Shown piece by piece: positions 48,601 through 64,000 of a stretch of DNA of 64,000 nt. Below the pieces are notes generated by a model. The model made no database searches and was not told the DNA's origin. It was given only the letters and a program-made list of their open reading frames with translations. The stretch's first letter is position 1. Every line of letters begins with the position of its first letter. Made by a program: the position numbers and the translations under genes. Source of the DNA: Mycolicibacter sp. MU0083. Lineage in GTDB: Bacteria > Actinomycetota > Actinomycetes > Mycobacteriales > Mycobacteriaceae. Location of the stretch: the NCBI RefSeq assembly GCF_963378075.1, contig NZ_OY726394.1, positions 1,798,001 through 1,862,000 on the forward strand. Reading direction: 5' to 3'.

Positions 48601-49760
48601 CCGGTGGTGCCGGCGGCGTTGCCACGGCACCCGCCGACGATGACGAGGGCGACGACACCGGTGACACCGGCGGCGAAGGCAACGCCGGGGAGACCGGCGA
48701 CGGCGACGACGGTGACAACGCGGGTGGTGGCGACGGCGACAGCGACGCCCCGACCTTCACCTCCGGCAACGGCGGCAACGGCGGACAAGGTGGCGACGGC
48801 GGCAAGGGCACCATCACCGGCGGCAGCGGCGGAGCCGGCGGTAAGGGCGGCGCCAGCGACGATGGCGACGGCGGCAAGGGCGGCAACGGTGGCGCCGGCA
48901 ATACGGCCAGCGGCTGGAACGACTCCAACGGCGACCTGGCCGGCAAGGGCCAGATCCTGTCCTTCAACGGTGCCGGCGGTGCCGGTGGCGCCGGCGGTAA
49001 CGGTGGTGCCGACGGTGGTGCCGGCGGCAACGGTGGCGCCGCAGCATCGGGCTCCAACAGCGCCAACATGTTCAGCTCCGGTGGTGTCGGCGGTGCCGGT
49101 GGAGCCGGCGGCAACGGCGGCAGCGGCGATGGCGGCCTCGGCGGTAACGGCGGCAAGGGCGGCGACGGCACCTGGCGCGCCCAGAACGGTGGCGTCGGCG
49201 GGGCCGGCGGCAACAGCGAGACCGGTGACGGCGGTAACGGCGGCGACGGTGGCGCGGGCGGCAAGCTGCTGACCGGCGGCGGCAAGGCGCCCACCAACGG
49301 CGCCGCGGTCACGGTCGGCAACGGCGGCAACGGCGGCAACGGCGGCAGCAGCACCGGCGAGGACACCACCGGCAACGGCGGCGATGGCGGCCAGGGCGGC
49401 AAGGGCGGCAACGGTATCGACAAGATCAACGGCGGTACCGGTGGTACCGGCGGTACCGGTGGTAAGTCCGGCGACGTCGCGGGTGAGGCGGCCGACAAGC
49501 CCGTCGCACCCACCAACACCACCGGCGGCGAAGGCACCGACGGCGGCGCCGGCGCACAGTACGAAGCGCCCGACGACGACGGTGACGACGATGGCGGTAC
49601 CGGTGGCGGCACCGAGGACGGTGGCGGCACCGAGGAGGGCGGCGGCACCGAGGAGGGCGGCGGCACCGAGGAGGGCGGCGGCGACGACACCGGCGGCGGC
49701 GCCGAGGAGGGCAGCGGCGACAACACCGGCGGCGGCACCGAGGACAAGAGCGGCAGCTAG
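45612..49760 (+). CDS. giant secreted PGRS-like glycine-rich protein without a PE domain
   Basis: 1382 residues. A Sec signal peptide covers residues 1-43 (RKVNRLVGAGSTVAAFLAFG, cleavage after AHA). Residues 44-125 are a unique acidic, tryptophan-containing region (DWDFDWLDDLFTP, NSWLIEMINDWAPEGQIYLG). From about 130 to 1300 the protein is Gly-Gly-X repeats (GGAGGxGG, GGNGG, GGDGG) like PE_PGRS proteins. The tail is GGGTEEGG repeats ending TEDKSGS. No PE motif is present, so export should be by Sec rather than ESX-5. The repeats may bind Ca2+ or form a polyglycine-II sandwich (inference). ATG 45612 is preferred to TTG 45567. A strong terminator follows. Confidence 0.9.
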   Translation: MSGRQYRRNNGRKVNRLVGAGSTVAAFLAFGMAPLASAPAAHADWDFDWLDDLFTPVSDSAVGWDSNAWNLDSWFDAVPGSAAETSAFDMSSIFNDLVYQPIYTMVDSFIDNPANSWLIEMINDWAPEGQIYLGDGADGTAENPDGGAGGIWFGSGGAGFDGQAGEDGEDAIAPGDGGAAGMFGNGGAGGAGWDGQDGGAGGAGGSIMGIGGAGGDGGLGGNGGDGGAAMGWLFGIGGAGGAGGAGAAGEQGDVGSWTDGGTGVGGVGNDGGNGGNGGKGGDASKSLFGTGGAGGAGGAGGEGGQGGTGAAGDEDHRDGGDGGNGGVGGSGGKGGAGGAGGSLGNDGAAGEDSEINGNGGMGGTGGVGADGDDTNEAGNGGNGGVGGDGGKYGNGGTGGTGGAGGVGGTDGNNHAGGDASVGGTGGNGGAGGASGTAAGNAGNGGVGGVGGAGHAGVKGTNGTHATGDDGANGGDGQQGHAGFDGGKGGNGGAAGELKNDDGEEGVAGNGGDGGAGGAVGAGGDGGNGANGTWDDGTGAGGNGGQAGENGTIAGNGGAGGKAGGEGAEDGNTGAAGSDDPDEASKGGNGGNGAAGDAEHHDGGDGGQGGDGAFGGDGGTGGNGGNAFAGSNGKGGNGGDGGQGADGANEPGAKPSAGGNGGAGGNGGDGDGSGAGGNGGAGGNGGKGSTGVDGTWENDGTGSGGDGYNGGNGGAGGAGGGSESGTNGNGGKGGNAGDGGDGGDGAKGDWAQLGPNGYGSGGTGGNAGDYGNVGASGAAGTGGEDSTEGTDGGDGAPGKAGTGGTGGDGADGTETHWSGGAGGTGGAGGVHGTGGTGGNGGDAYNDPDTNIDRATTGGNGGVGGKGGAGGTEAGDGGVGGNGGDGAKGSQYGGNGGAGGVGGAALADNAKGGTGGDGGAGGTATGWKSGGDWGIDTFPGKYFADGTILGISGNGGAGGAGGAAIGDGAHGGDGGSGGDGGSAAGDAGTRVIWGGNGGAGGAGGVATAPADDDEGDDTGDTGGEGNAGETGDGDDGDNAGGGDGDSDAPTFTSGNGGNGGQGGDGGKGTITGGSGGAGGKGGASDDGDGGKGGNGGAGNTASGWNDSNGDLAGKGQILSFNGAGGAGGAGGNGGADGGAGGNGGAAASGSNSANMFSSGGVGGAGGAGGNGGSGDGGLGGNGGKGGDGTWRAQNGGVGGAGGNSETGDGGNGGDGGAGGKLLTGGGKAPTNGAAVTVGNGGNGGNGGSSTGEDTTGNGGDGGQGGKGGNGIDKINGGTGGTGGTGGKSGDVAGEAADKPVAPTNTTGGEGTDGGAGAQYEAPDDDGDDDGGTGGGTEDGGGTEEGGGTEEGGGTEEGGGDDTGGGAEEGSGDNTGGGTEDKSGS
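46012..49500 (+). repeat. PGRS-type Gly-Gly-X coding repeat array
   Basis: About 3.5 kb of imperfect 9-15 bp units of the form GGCGGTGCCGGCGGT or GGTAACGGCGGT. Because of strong G bias on this strand, the opposite strand shows long spurious Pro- or Ala-rich open frames. Such arrays are prone to length change and mis-assembly in short-read data. Confidence 0.9.
49626..49683 (+). repeat. 18 bp tandem repeat in the PGRS tail
   Basis: Three consecutive exact copies of GGCGGCACCGAGGAGGGC, encoding Gly-Gly-Thr-Glu-Glu-Gly, flanked by diverged copies on both sides (TEDGG upstream, DDTGGG and AEEGSG downstream). A candidate strain-variable minisatellite. Confidence 0.75.
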
Positions 49761-49773
49761 CTTCCGGCCGACC

Positions 49774-49802
49774 GAAGGCCCCGCACACCGTGCGGGGCCT
49801 TC
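49774..49802 (+). terminator. strong hairpin between the PGRS gene and pheS
   Basis: Perfect 13 bp stem GAAGGCCCCGCAC (49774-49786) and GTGCGGGGCCTTC (49790-49802) with a 3-base loop, 13 bp after the PGRS stop. No T-tract, but the stem is very stable; likely ends the long transcript and insulates pheST. Confidence 0.8.
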
Positions 49803-49853
49803 GTCATCAGGCGATAAGATCGACGCTTGCGTCTCAACCCAAGCCACAGCTAG

Positions 49854-50923
<1,070 letters not shown>

Positions 50924-50924
<1 letters not shown>

Positions 50925-53407
50925 TGCGTATTCCCTACAGCTGGCTGAAAGAAGCCCTGGTTGCCGGTGCGCCCGGCTGCTCGGATATCAGCGCCGACGA
51001 ACTCGAGCAGGCGCTGCTGCGCATCGGCCACGAGGTCGAGGCGGTGCACACCCTGGGGCCGGTGACTGGCCCGCTGAAGGTCGGCCGGGTCGCCGAGATC
51101 GAGGAACTCATCGAGTTCAAGAAGCCGATCCGGTTCTGCCGCGTCGACGTCGGCGAGGACCAACCCCGCGACATCGTCTGTGGCGCCAGGAATTTCGCCG
51201 TCGGCGACCTGGTGGTGGTGGCTTTGCCGGGCGCGGTGCTGCCCGGTGACTTCGCCATCGCCACTCGCAAGACCTACGGTCGCACCTCCGACGGCATGAT
51301 CTGCTCGGCCTCCGAGTTGGGCATGAGCAACGATCACTCCGGCATCATCGTGCTGCCCGCCGGCACCGCCGAACCCGGTGCCGAGGGTCAGCAGGTGCTG
51401 GGCCTCGACGACGTGGTCTATGAACTGGCCATCACCCCCGACCGCGGCTACTGCATGTCGGTGCGCGGCCTGGCCCGTGACCTGGCCTGCGTGCTGGACC
51501 TGGACTTCGCCGACCCGGCCGCCGTGGCGGCCCTGCCCGCCGACGGCGAGGCGTGGCCGCTGAGCGTGCAACCGGGCACCGGCGTGCGGCGGTTCGCGCT
51601 GCGCAGCGTCACCGGCATCGACCCGGCCGCGGTGACCCCGTGGTGGATGCAGCGCCGCCTGACGCTCTGCGGCATCCGGGCGATCTCCCCGGCCGTGGAC
51701 GCCACCAACTACGTCATGGTCGAACTCGGCCACCCCATGCACGCCCACGACCGGGCCCGCATCAACGGCGGATTCGGCGTCCGCTTCGCCACCGCGGGGG
51801 AGACCGTCACCACCCTCGACGACATCGAACGCAAGCTGGAACCCGCCGACGTGCTGATCGTCGACGACGTCGCCACCGCCGCGATCGGCGGCGTGATGGG
51901 TTCGGGCAGCACCGAGATGCGCGACGACTCCACCGACGTGCTGCTGGAAGCCGCGATCTGGGATCCCGCCGCGGTGTCGCGGACCGCGCGGCGACTGCAT
52001 TTGCCCAGCGAGGCCGCCCGCCGCTACGAGCGCTCGGTGGACCCGGCCATCTCGGTGGCCGTGCTGGACCGCTGTGCCACGCTGCTGGCCGAGATCGCCG
52101 GGGGCGTCATCGGATCCGGGCTGACCGACTGGCGCGGTGAGCCGCCGGTGACCGATTGGCGTCAGGCGCCCATCGAGATCCCCGCGGACCTGCCCGACCG
52201 GTTCGCCGGGGTGGACTACCCCGACGGCACCACGGTGCGACGCCTGACCCAGATCGGTTGCGACGTAGCGGTTTCCGGGTCGACGTTGACCGTCACCCCG
52301 CCGAGCTGGCGGCCGGACCTGCGTCAGCCCGCCGACCTGGTCGAAGACGTGCTGCGCCTGGAGGGCCTGGAGTCCATCCCGTCGGTGCTGCCGACCGCAC
52401 CGGCCGGGCGCGGCCTGAGCGCGGTGCAGCGCCGCCGCCGCGCGGTCGGCAAGTCGCTGGCGTTGGCCGGCTACGTCGAGGTGCTCACCACGCCGTTCAT
52501 GCCCGCCGGAGTCTTCGACACCTGGGGGCTGGCCGACGACGACCCGCGTCGCGCCACCGTCTCGGTGCTCAACCCGCTGGAATCCGACCGGCCCCAGCTG
52601 GCCAGCACCCTGCTGCCGGGCCTGCTGGAATCCTTGGGCCGCAACGTCTCCCGCGGCATGTCCGATGTGGCGCTGTTCACCATCGCCCAGGTGGTGCAGG
52701 CCACCGGGCAGGCCGAATTCCCGGCCGTCACCGCCACCCGGCGGCCCACCGAGGCCGAGATCGCCGGGATCGACGCCGCGCTGCCCAAGCAGCCGCAACA
52801 CGTCGCCGTCGCCCTGACCGGCCTGGCCGAACCCCGCGGACCGTGGGGACCGGGACGGCCAGTCGAGGCCGCCGACGCCATCGAAGCCGCCCGGGTGATC
52901 GCCCGCGCCGCCGGCGTCGAGGTCACCCTGCGCGCCGCCGCCCGGCTGCCCTGGCATCCGGGCCGCTGCGCAGAGGTACTGGTCGGCCAGACCGTGATCG
53001 GCTACGCCGGACAGTTGCACCCGGCCGTCATCGAGCGCGCCGGGCTGCCCAAGGGCACCTGCGCGGTCGAGTTGGACCTGGACGCCGTCCCGCTGGCCGC
53101 GACGCTGCCCGCCCCGCGGGTGTCGCCGTTCCCGGCGGTCTTCCAGGACCTGGCGCTGGTGGTCGACGAGACCGTGACCGCGGCATCGGTGGCCGACGCG
53201 GTGCGTGAGGGCGCCGGCGAACTGCTGGAGGACATCGCGCTGTTCGACGTCTACACCGGCCCGCAGGTCGGTGAGGGCCGCAAGTCGCTGGCGTTCGCGC
53301 TGCGCTTCCGGGCCGCGGACCGGACGCTGACCGAGGACGAGGCCAGCGCGGCCCGCGACGCCGCCGTCGCCCGCGCCGGCGAGGCCGTCGGCGCCGCCCT
53401 GCGCTAG
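50924..53407 (+). CDS. pheT: phenylalanyl-tRNA synthetase beta chain
   Basis: 827 residues with the bacterial domain order: B1 and the EMAP-like tRNA-binding domain (residues 40-150, [18 protein letters not shown]), B3/B4 editing domain that hydrolyses Tyr-tRNA-Phe (about 210-395), B5 winged helix ([19 protein letters not shown]), the catalytic-like core, and a C-terminal FDX-ACB domain ([19 protein letters not shown]) that binds the anticodon stem. Translationally coupled to pheS. PE_PGRS30, which I recall after pheT in M. tuberculosis, is not here; the PGRS gene lies before pheS instead. Confidence 0.97.
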
Positions 53408-53420
53408 GCCGGGACCCTTT

Positions 53421-53514
53421 CTTTGGCGCGACCGCGCGTGGCCTCCCTTTGGCGCGAGCGTGCGTGTCTGTACACGACACGCCGCGGCCAGACGTACAAC
53501 TGCGCACCCTCGAG
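53421..53514 (+). repeat. dispersed palindromic repeat, copy D
   Basis: Main unit 53451-53514: GGCGCGAGCGTGCGTGTCTG, then ACGACACGCCG, then GTACAACTGCGCACC. As in copy A, a degenerate extra left arm (TTTGGCGCGACCGCGCGTGG) lies about 30 bp upstream at 53422-53441. The unit starts 44 bp after pheT. Confidence 0.8.
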
Positions 53515-53589
53515 GCCTATCGGAGCCTGACAGATTCCGGCATGCTGAGGGCATCACGCGTCACCGACCGCTGAGGGGGAGACGGCCCG

Positions 53590-55038
53590 ATGACCCAGCC
53601 CGACAGCTACGACGTCATCATCCTCGGGGCCGGACCGGTGGGGGAGAACGTCGCCGACCGCGCCCGAACCGCCGGATTGACAGTCGCGATCGTGGAACGT
53701 GAACTCGCCGGCGGCGAATGCTCCTACTGGGCGTGTGTACCCAGCAAGGCGCTGCTGCGCTCGGTACTCGCACTCGCCGACGCCCGCCGGACCGCCGGCG
53801 CCCGCGAGGCCGTGACCGCCCCGATCGATGCCGCCGCGGTGCTCAAACGCCGTGACTACTTCGTCGGCGATTGGGACGACGCCGGGCAACGGGACTGGAT
53901 CGGCAGTATCGGTGCCGACCTGATCCGCGGGCACGGGCGCCTCGACGGGCCACGCCGCGTGGTGGTCACCACCGGCGATAACGCCACCGTGACGCTGACA
54001 GCACGGCACGCGGTGGTGATCAGCACCGGAACCGGCGCGGCACTGCCGGACCTGCCCGGCATCGCCGAAGCCCGGCCGTGGACCAATCGTGAAGCGACCG
54101 CCGCCACCTCGGTTCCCAACCGGCTCGCGGTCGTCGGCGCCGGCGGGGTGGGCGTCGAAATGGCCACCGCCTGGCAGGGTTTGGGCTCAAGGGTCACGAT
54201 GCTGGTACGCGGATCGGGACTACTGCCGAAGATGGAACCCTTTGTCGGCGACTACGTCGCCCGCGGACTGGCCGAGGCCGGCGTGGAGGTGCGCACCGGG
54301 GTCTCGATCACCGCGCTGCACCGACCCGACCCCAATGGTCCGGTGCGCCTGGACCTGAGCGACGGCGGCGACCTCGTCGTCGACGAAGTGCTGTTCGCCA
54401 CCGGCCGCAGCCCGGCCACCGCGGATATCGGCCTGGACACCGTGGGCCTGACACCCGGGAACTGGCTGGACGTTGACGACACCTGTCGGGTGCGGGCCGT
54501 CGACGACGGGTGGCTGTACGCCTGCGGCGATGTCAACCATCGGGCGCTGCTGACCCACCAGGGCAAATATCAGGCCCGCATCACCGGCGATGCGATCGGT
54601 GCGCGGGCCGCCGGGCGGCTATTGGACACCGAACCGTGGGGCGCATACGCGGCCACCGCCGATCACCACGCGGTGCCGCAGGCGTTCTTCACCGATCCCG
54701 AAGCCGCCGCTGTCGGGCTTACCGCCGCGCAGGCCGAACAGGCGGGACACCGGGTGCACGTGGTGGACGTGGAGATCGGCGACGCGGTGTCCGGGGCGAC
54801 GCTGCACTCCGACGGGTATCGCGGGCGGGCGCGCATGGTGGTCGACGCCGACCAGCAGTACCTGCTCGGTGTCACGTTCGTGGGCCCCGGCGTCGTCGAA
54901 ATGCTGCACGCGGCCACCATCGCGGTAGCCGGGCAGGTGCCGATCGGTCGGCTGTGGCATGCCGTGCCGTGTTTCCCGACGGTCAGCGAGGTGTGGCTGC
55001 GACTGTTGGAGGCCTACCGGGATTCCGGGCCGGCGTGA
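53590..55038 (+). CDS. FAD-dependent pyridine nucleotide-disulfide oxidoreductase
   Basis: 482 residues of the lipoamide dehydrogenase/mercuric reductase family. FAD-binding GxGxxG-type VIILGAGPVGENVADRA is at the N-terminus, the redox pair is C-x4-C in GGECSYWACVPSK, and the NAD(P) motif is VVGAGGVGVEMATAW. ATG(R)xP-like FATGRSP and YACGDVN follow. The C-terminal dimer domain ends with the His-Glu motif WHAVPCFPTVSEVW, so disulfide chemistry should be intact. Substrate unknown. A divergent partial copy of its 3' end lies at 55875-55997. The gene is on neither side of a recognised operon. Confidence 0.85.
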   Translation: MTQPDSYDVIILGAGPVGENVADRARTAGLTVAIVERELAGGECSYWACVPSKALLRSVLALADARRTAGAREAVTAPIDAAAVLKRRDYFVGDWDDAGQRDWIGSIGADLIRGHGRLDGPRRVVVTTGDNATVTLTARHAVVISTGTGAALPDLPGIAEARPWTNREATAATSVPNRLAVVGAGGVGVEMATAWQGLGSRVTMLVRGSGLLPKMEPFVGDYVARGLAEAGVEVRTGVSITALHRPDPNGPVRLDLSDGGDLVVDEVLFATGRSPATADIGLDTVGLTPGNWLDVDDTCRVRAVDDGWLYACGDVNHRALLTHQGKYQARITGDAIGARAAGRLLDTEPWGAYAATADHHAVPQAFFTDPEAAAVGLTAAQAEQAGHRVHVVDVEIGDAVSGATLHSDGYRGRARMVVDADQQYLLGVTFVGPGVVEMLHAATIAVAGQVPIGRLWHAVPCFPTVSEVWLRLLEAYRDSGPA

Positions 55039-55041
55039 CTG

Positions 55042-55775
55042 CTATGCCTCGGCGACGCGCAGCACAACCTTGCCTTTCTTGCCGTGTTCGGCGGTGCGGG
55101 CGAACGCCGCTTCGAACTGATCCAGCGGAAAGACGCTGTCGACCTGCGGCTGTAGCTCCGGCAGTGCCCTGAGCTGCGCGCCGTCCGGCTCCACAATGAA
55201 GTACTGCGCGCCCGGAGCTTCGGCCGCGACTGTGACGATTCGTGCGGCCCTGTCGGCACTACGGGTGAGCGACTTCCCGCCGGCGGTGTCGAAGAGCAGG
55301 TCACATGCCTCACCTTCTTCGACCAGAACCGCTCCGAGCTGCCGTGCGAGAGAGGCGGCGATGTGTCCGACTCCGCCATGTGCGCCGGTGATCAGTACCC
55401 GCTCGCCCGCTTTGAGTAGGCCGTGGACGACCAGCCCCTGCCACGCGGTGGTCCCGGTCATCGGGAGCGCCGCGGCTTGTTCATAGCTGAGTGCCGACGG
55501 TTTTGGCGCGAGCAAGGATCGCGGTATCGCGGTCCATTCGGCGGCGACGCCGTCGCGATCGAACGGTGTCAGCGCGATGACCTCCTCGCCTGTCGACTCG
55601 ACCACGCCGCACAGCTCATGGGAGGGAATCGCAGGCAGCCGATCGGTCGACCAGGTCAGCTCATCCCGTGTGATAGCAGCGCATGGACACGAACGAGCAC
55701 TTCGTCCGGAGCCGGCTCCGGTCGGGCAATCTCGTCAAGCCGCAACCCGTCAGAATGCTGGCGTAGGGCTTTCAT
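55042..55775 (-). pseudogene. decayed MDR-family zinc-less alcohol dehydrogenase/quinone reductase
   Basis: AAGGAG and ATG 55775 start MKALRQHSDGLRLDEIARPE, a normal MDR N-terminus, but the frame stops early near 55660. A one-base shift at about 55680 joins VLVRVHA to AAITRDELTWSTDRLPAIPS in the next frame, as expected for the family, and this runs on to TAG 55042. Within it, GGVGHIAASLARQLGAVLVE passes straight to EACDLLFDTAGGKS, missing about 35 residues of the Rossmann fold, and about 10 are missing before VIALTPFDRDG. So one frameshift plus two internal deletions. The 187-residue frame from 55605 alone is unlikely to be functional. Same-strand overlap with the oxidoreductase end is 3 bp apart. 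Confidence 0.82.
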
Positions 55776-55874
55776 CGAATACTCCTTCGCAGCCGGGATG
55801 TCCTGACAGAAATCACACTACGGAACCAGGCCCTTTTGGTGGGCGCAGTGCGTAACCGCGGCTAATAGGCGGGT

Positions 55875-55997
55875 TCCACCATCGCCGCCGGCCGGGTGCC
55901 GATCGGCCGGCTGTGGCATGCGGTGCGGTGTTTCCCGACGATCAGCGAGGTCTGGCTGCGGCTGTTGGAGACCTACCGGGATTCCACGGTGGGGTGA
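55875..55997 (+). pseudogene. 3'-end remnant duplicate of the disulfide oxidoreductase gene
   Basis: In-frame residues STIAAGRVPIGRLWHAV, CFPTISEVWLRLLE and TYRDS align with the last 38 codons of the gene at 53590-55038 (54913-55026), with one codon missing and a few substitutions (Pro to Arg after HAV). The left boundary is abrupt at about 55877 and nothing of the upstream 440 codons is left. A start codon is absent. It marks an old partial duplication or deletion around the MDR pseudogene. Confidence 0.85.
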
Positions 55998-56030
55998 GCG
56001 TCGGATACGGTCAGTTATCCGGTGGCGAAG

Positions 56031-56088
56031 GTGCGCAGTTGTACGCGACACGCCGCAAATTGCTGGGCAAACACGCACGCTCGCGCCC
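56031..56088 (-). repeat. dispersed palindromic repeat, copy E (opposite orientation)
   Basis: On the + strand: GTGCGCAGTTGTACGCGACA, CGCCGCAAATTGCTGGGC, then AAACACGCACGCTCGCGCCC. Outer arms match the family, but the central CGACACGCCG block is in the reverse orientation relative to the arms of copies A-D. It ends 15 bp before the argC operator region. Confidence 0.78.
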
Positions 56089-56102
56089 AAAGACTTATGA
56101 GA

Positions 56103-58376
<2,274 letters not shown>

Positions 58377-58380
<4 letters not shown>

Positions 58381-59248
58381 CCGAAGTAACCACCACCGTC
58401 AAAGCCCAGGTCCTGGCCGAAGCCCTGCCCTGGCTCAAACAACTGCACGGCAAGATCGTCGTCGTCAAATACGGCGGCAACGCCATGACCGACGACACCC
58501 TCAAGCACGCGTTCGCCGCCGACATGGCGTTCCTGCGCAACTGCGGCATCCACCCGGTGGTGGTGCACGGCGGCGGCCCGCAGATCAGCGCGATGCTCAA
58601 AAAGCTCGGCATCGAAGGCGACTTCAAGGGCGGATTCCGGGTCACCACACCGGAAGTGCTCGACGTGGCGCGCATGGTGCTGTTCGGGCAGGTCGGCCGG
58701 GAACTGGTGAACCTGATCAACGCCCACGGACCGTATGCGGTCGGCATCACCGGCGAGGACGCCGCACTGTTCACCGCGGTGCGGCGCAGCGTCACCGTCG
58801 ACGGGGTGGCCACCGATATCGGCCTGGTCGGCGACGTGGATCAGGTCAACACGGCCGCGGTGTTGGATTTGATTGCCGCCGGCCGGATTCCGGTGGTCTC
58901 CACGCTGGCGCCCGACCCCGACGGGGTGGTGCACAACATCAACGCCGACACCGCCGCGGCCGCCCTGGCCGAAGCGTTGGCCGCCGAGAAACTGTTGATG
59001 CTCACCGACGTCGACGGGCTCTACACCGACTGGCCCGACCGCGATTCGCTGGTCAGCGAGATCGACACCGCGACCCTGGCGCAGCTGCTGCCCAGCCTGG
59101 AGTCCGGGATGATCCCCAAAGTCGAAGCCTGCCTGCGCGCCGTGCGCGGTGGGGTGCCCAGCGCCCACATCATCGACGGCCGCGTCGAACACTGCGTGCT
59201 GGTCGAGTTGTTCACCGACGCCGGCACCGGAACCAAGGTGGTAAACCC

Positions 59249-59252
<4 letters not shown>
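58377..59252 (+). CDS. argB: N-acetylglutamate kinase
   Basis: 291 residues of the amino acid kinase family; phosphorylates N-acetylglutamate, usually the arginine-feedback step. ATP-binding Lys/Gly loop [12 protein letters not shown], substrate loop [11 protein letters not shown], and [15 protein letters not shown] are present. The N-terminal helix (residues 1-24, [20 protein letters not shown]) is the one that forms the arginine-sensitive hexamer in other bacteria, so feedback inhibition is likely. Overlaps argJ and argD by 4 bp each. Confidence 0.97.
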
Positions 59253-61844
<2,592 letters not shown>

Positions 61845-61884
61845 GACCAGTACTACTTAGTAAAGACAGAGCAAGGAGATCTCG

Positions 61885-64000
<2,116 letters not shown>

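Noticed and set aside
46012..49500. PGRS array considered as a CRISPR array
   Set aside because: Repeats are short, imperfect, in-frame Gly codons without uniform spacers; there are no cas genes.

Overview
The window is high-GC actinobacterial DNA from a Mycobacterium-like chromosome. Diagnostic features are the Pup-proteasome locus (mpa, dop, pup, prcB, prcA), a two-domain CoaE-GrpB protein, a very long PGRS-type glycine-rich protein, an LppK and Mtb12/CFP-2 lipoprotein/secreted pair, a CapA-like LAM-capping mannosyltransferase, and gene order matching two separate parts of the M. tuberculosis map as I recall it. No rRNA, tRNA, phage, IS transposase or CRISPR array is visible.

Layout. (1) 1-11.3 kb: hisE-hisG, a DUF4126 membrane protein, a thioesterase and RecB-like nuclease pair, trmI, DUF503, lppK, an Mtb12-like gene, then mpa-dop-pup-prcB-prcA. 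This corresponds to the Rv2122c-Rv2109c block. (2) 11.3-14.6 kb: a junction segment with no counterpart I recognise in either block. It holds a two-gene membrane operon (including an apparent methyltransferase-DCC fusion), a DUF167 gene and a VapBC-like toxin-antitoxin pair. (3) 14.6-64 kb: an Rv1627c-Rv1659-like block: thiolase/DUF35 pair, polA, a PrsW-like protease, rpsA, coaE, uvrB, an MFS pump, capA-like, a universal stress protein, a large cyclase-ATPase, several small secreted proteins, an MBL hydrolase, uvrA, a winged-helix gene, infC-rpmI-rplT-tsnR, an MpaB-like oxygenase, an adenylate cyclase, a 1382-residue PGRS protein, pheST, a disulfide oxidoreductase with a decayed neighbourhood, and the argCJBDFRGH operon. 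argH runs off the right edge.

How the genes work together. Pup tags proteins; Dop deamidates Pup's C-terminal Gln and can also depupylate; Mpa unfolds tagged proteins into the PrcAB core. The ligase PafA is not in the window. uvrB, uvrA and polA supply nucleotide-excision repair and gap filling. infC-rpmI-rplT, rpsA, pheST, trmI and tsnR serve translation. The arg genes form one tightly overlapping transcription unit that includes its own regulator.

Main points of interest: an AUC start codon for infC behind a structured leader with an intrinsic terminator; five copies of an approximately 60-65 bp palindromic intergenic repeat; a frameshifted and internally deleted dehydrogenase pseudogene next to a duplicated 3' fragment of the neighbouring oxidoreductase; a signal-peptide-bearing PGRS protein lacking a PE domain; a run of stacked palindromes before the universal stress protein gene; and a set of small cysteine-containing secreted proteins around the MBL-uvrA genes.
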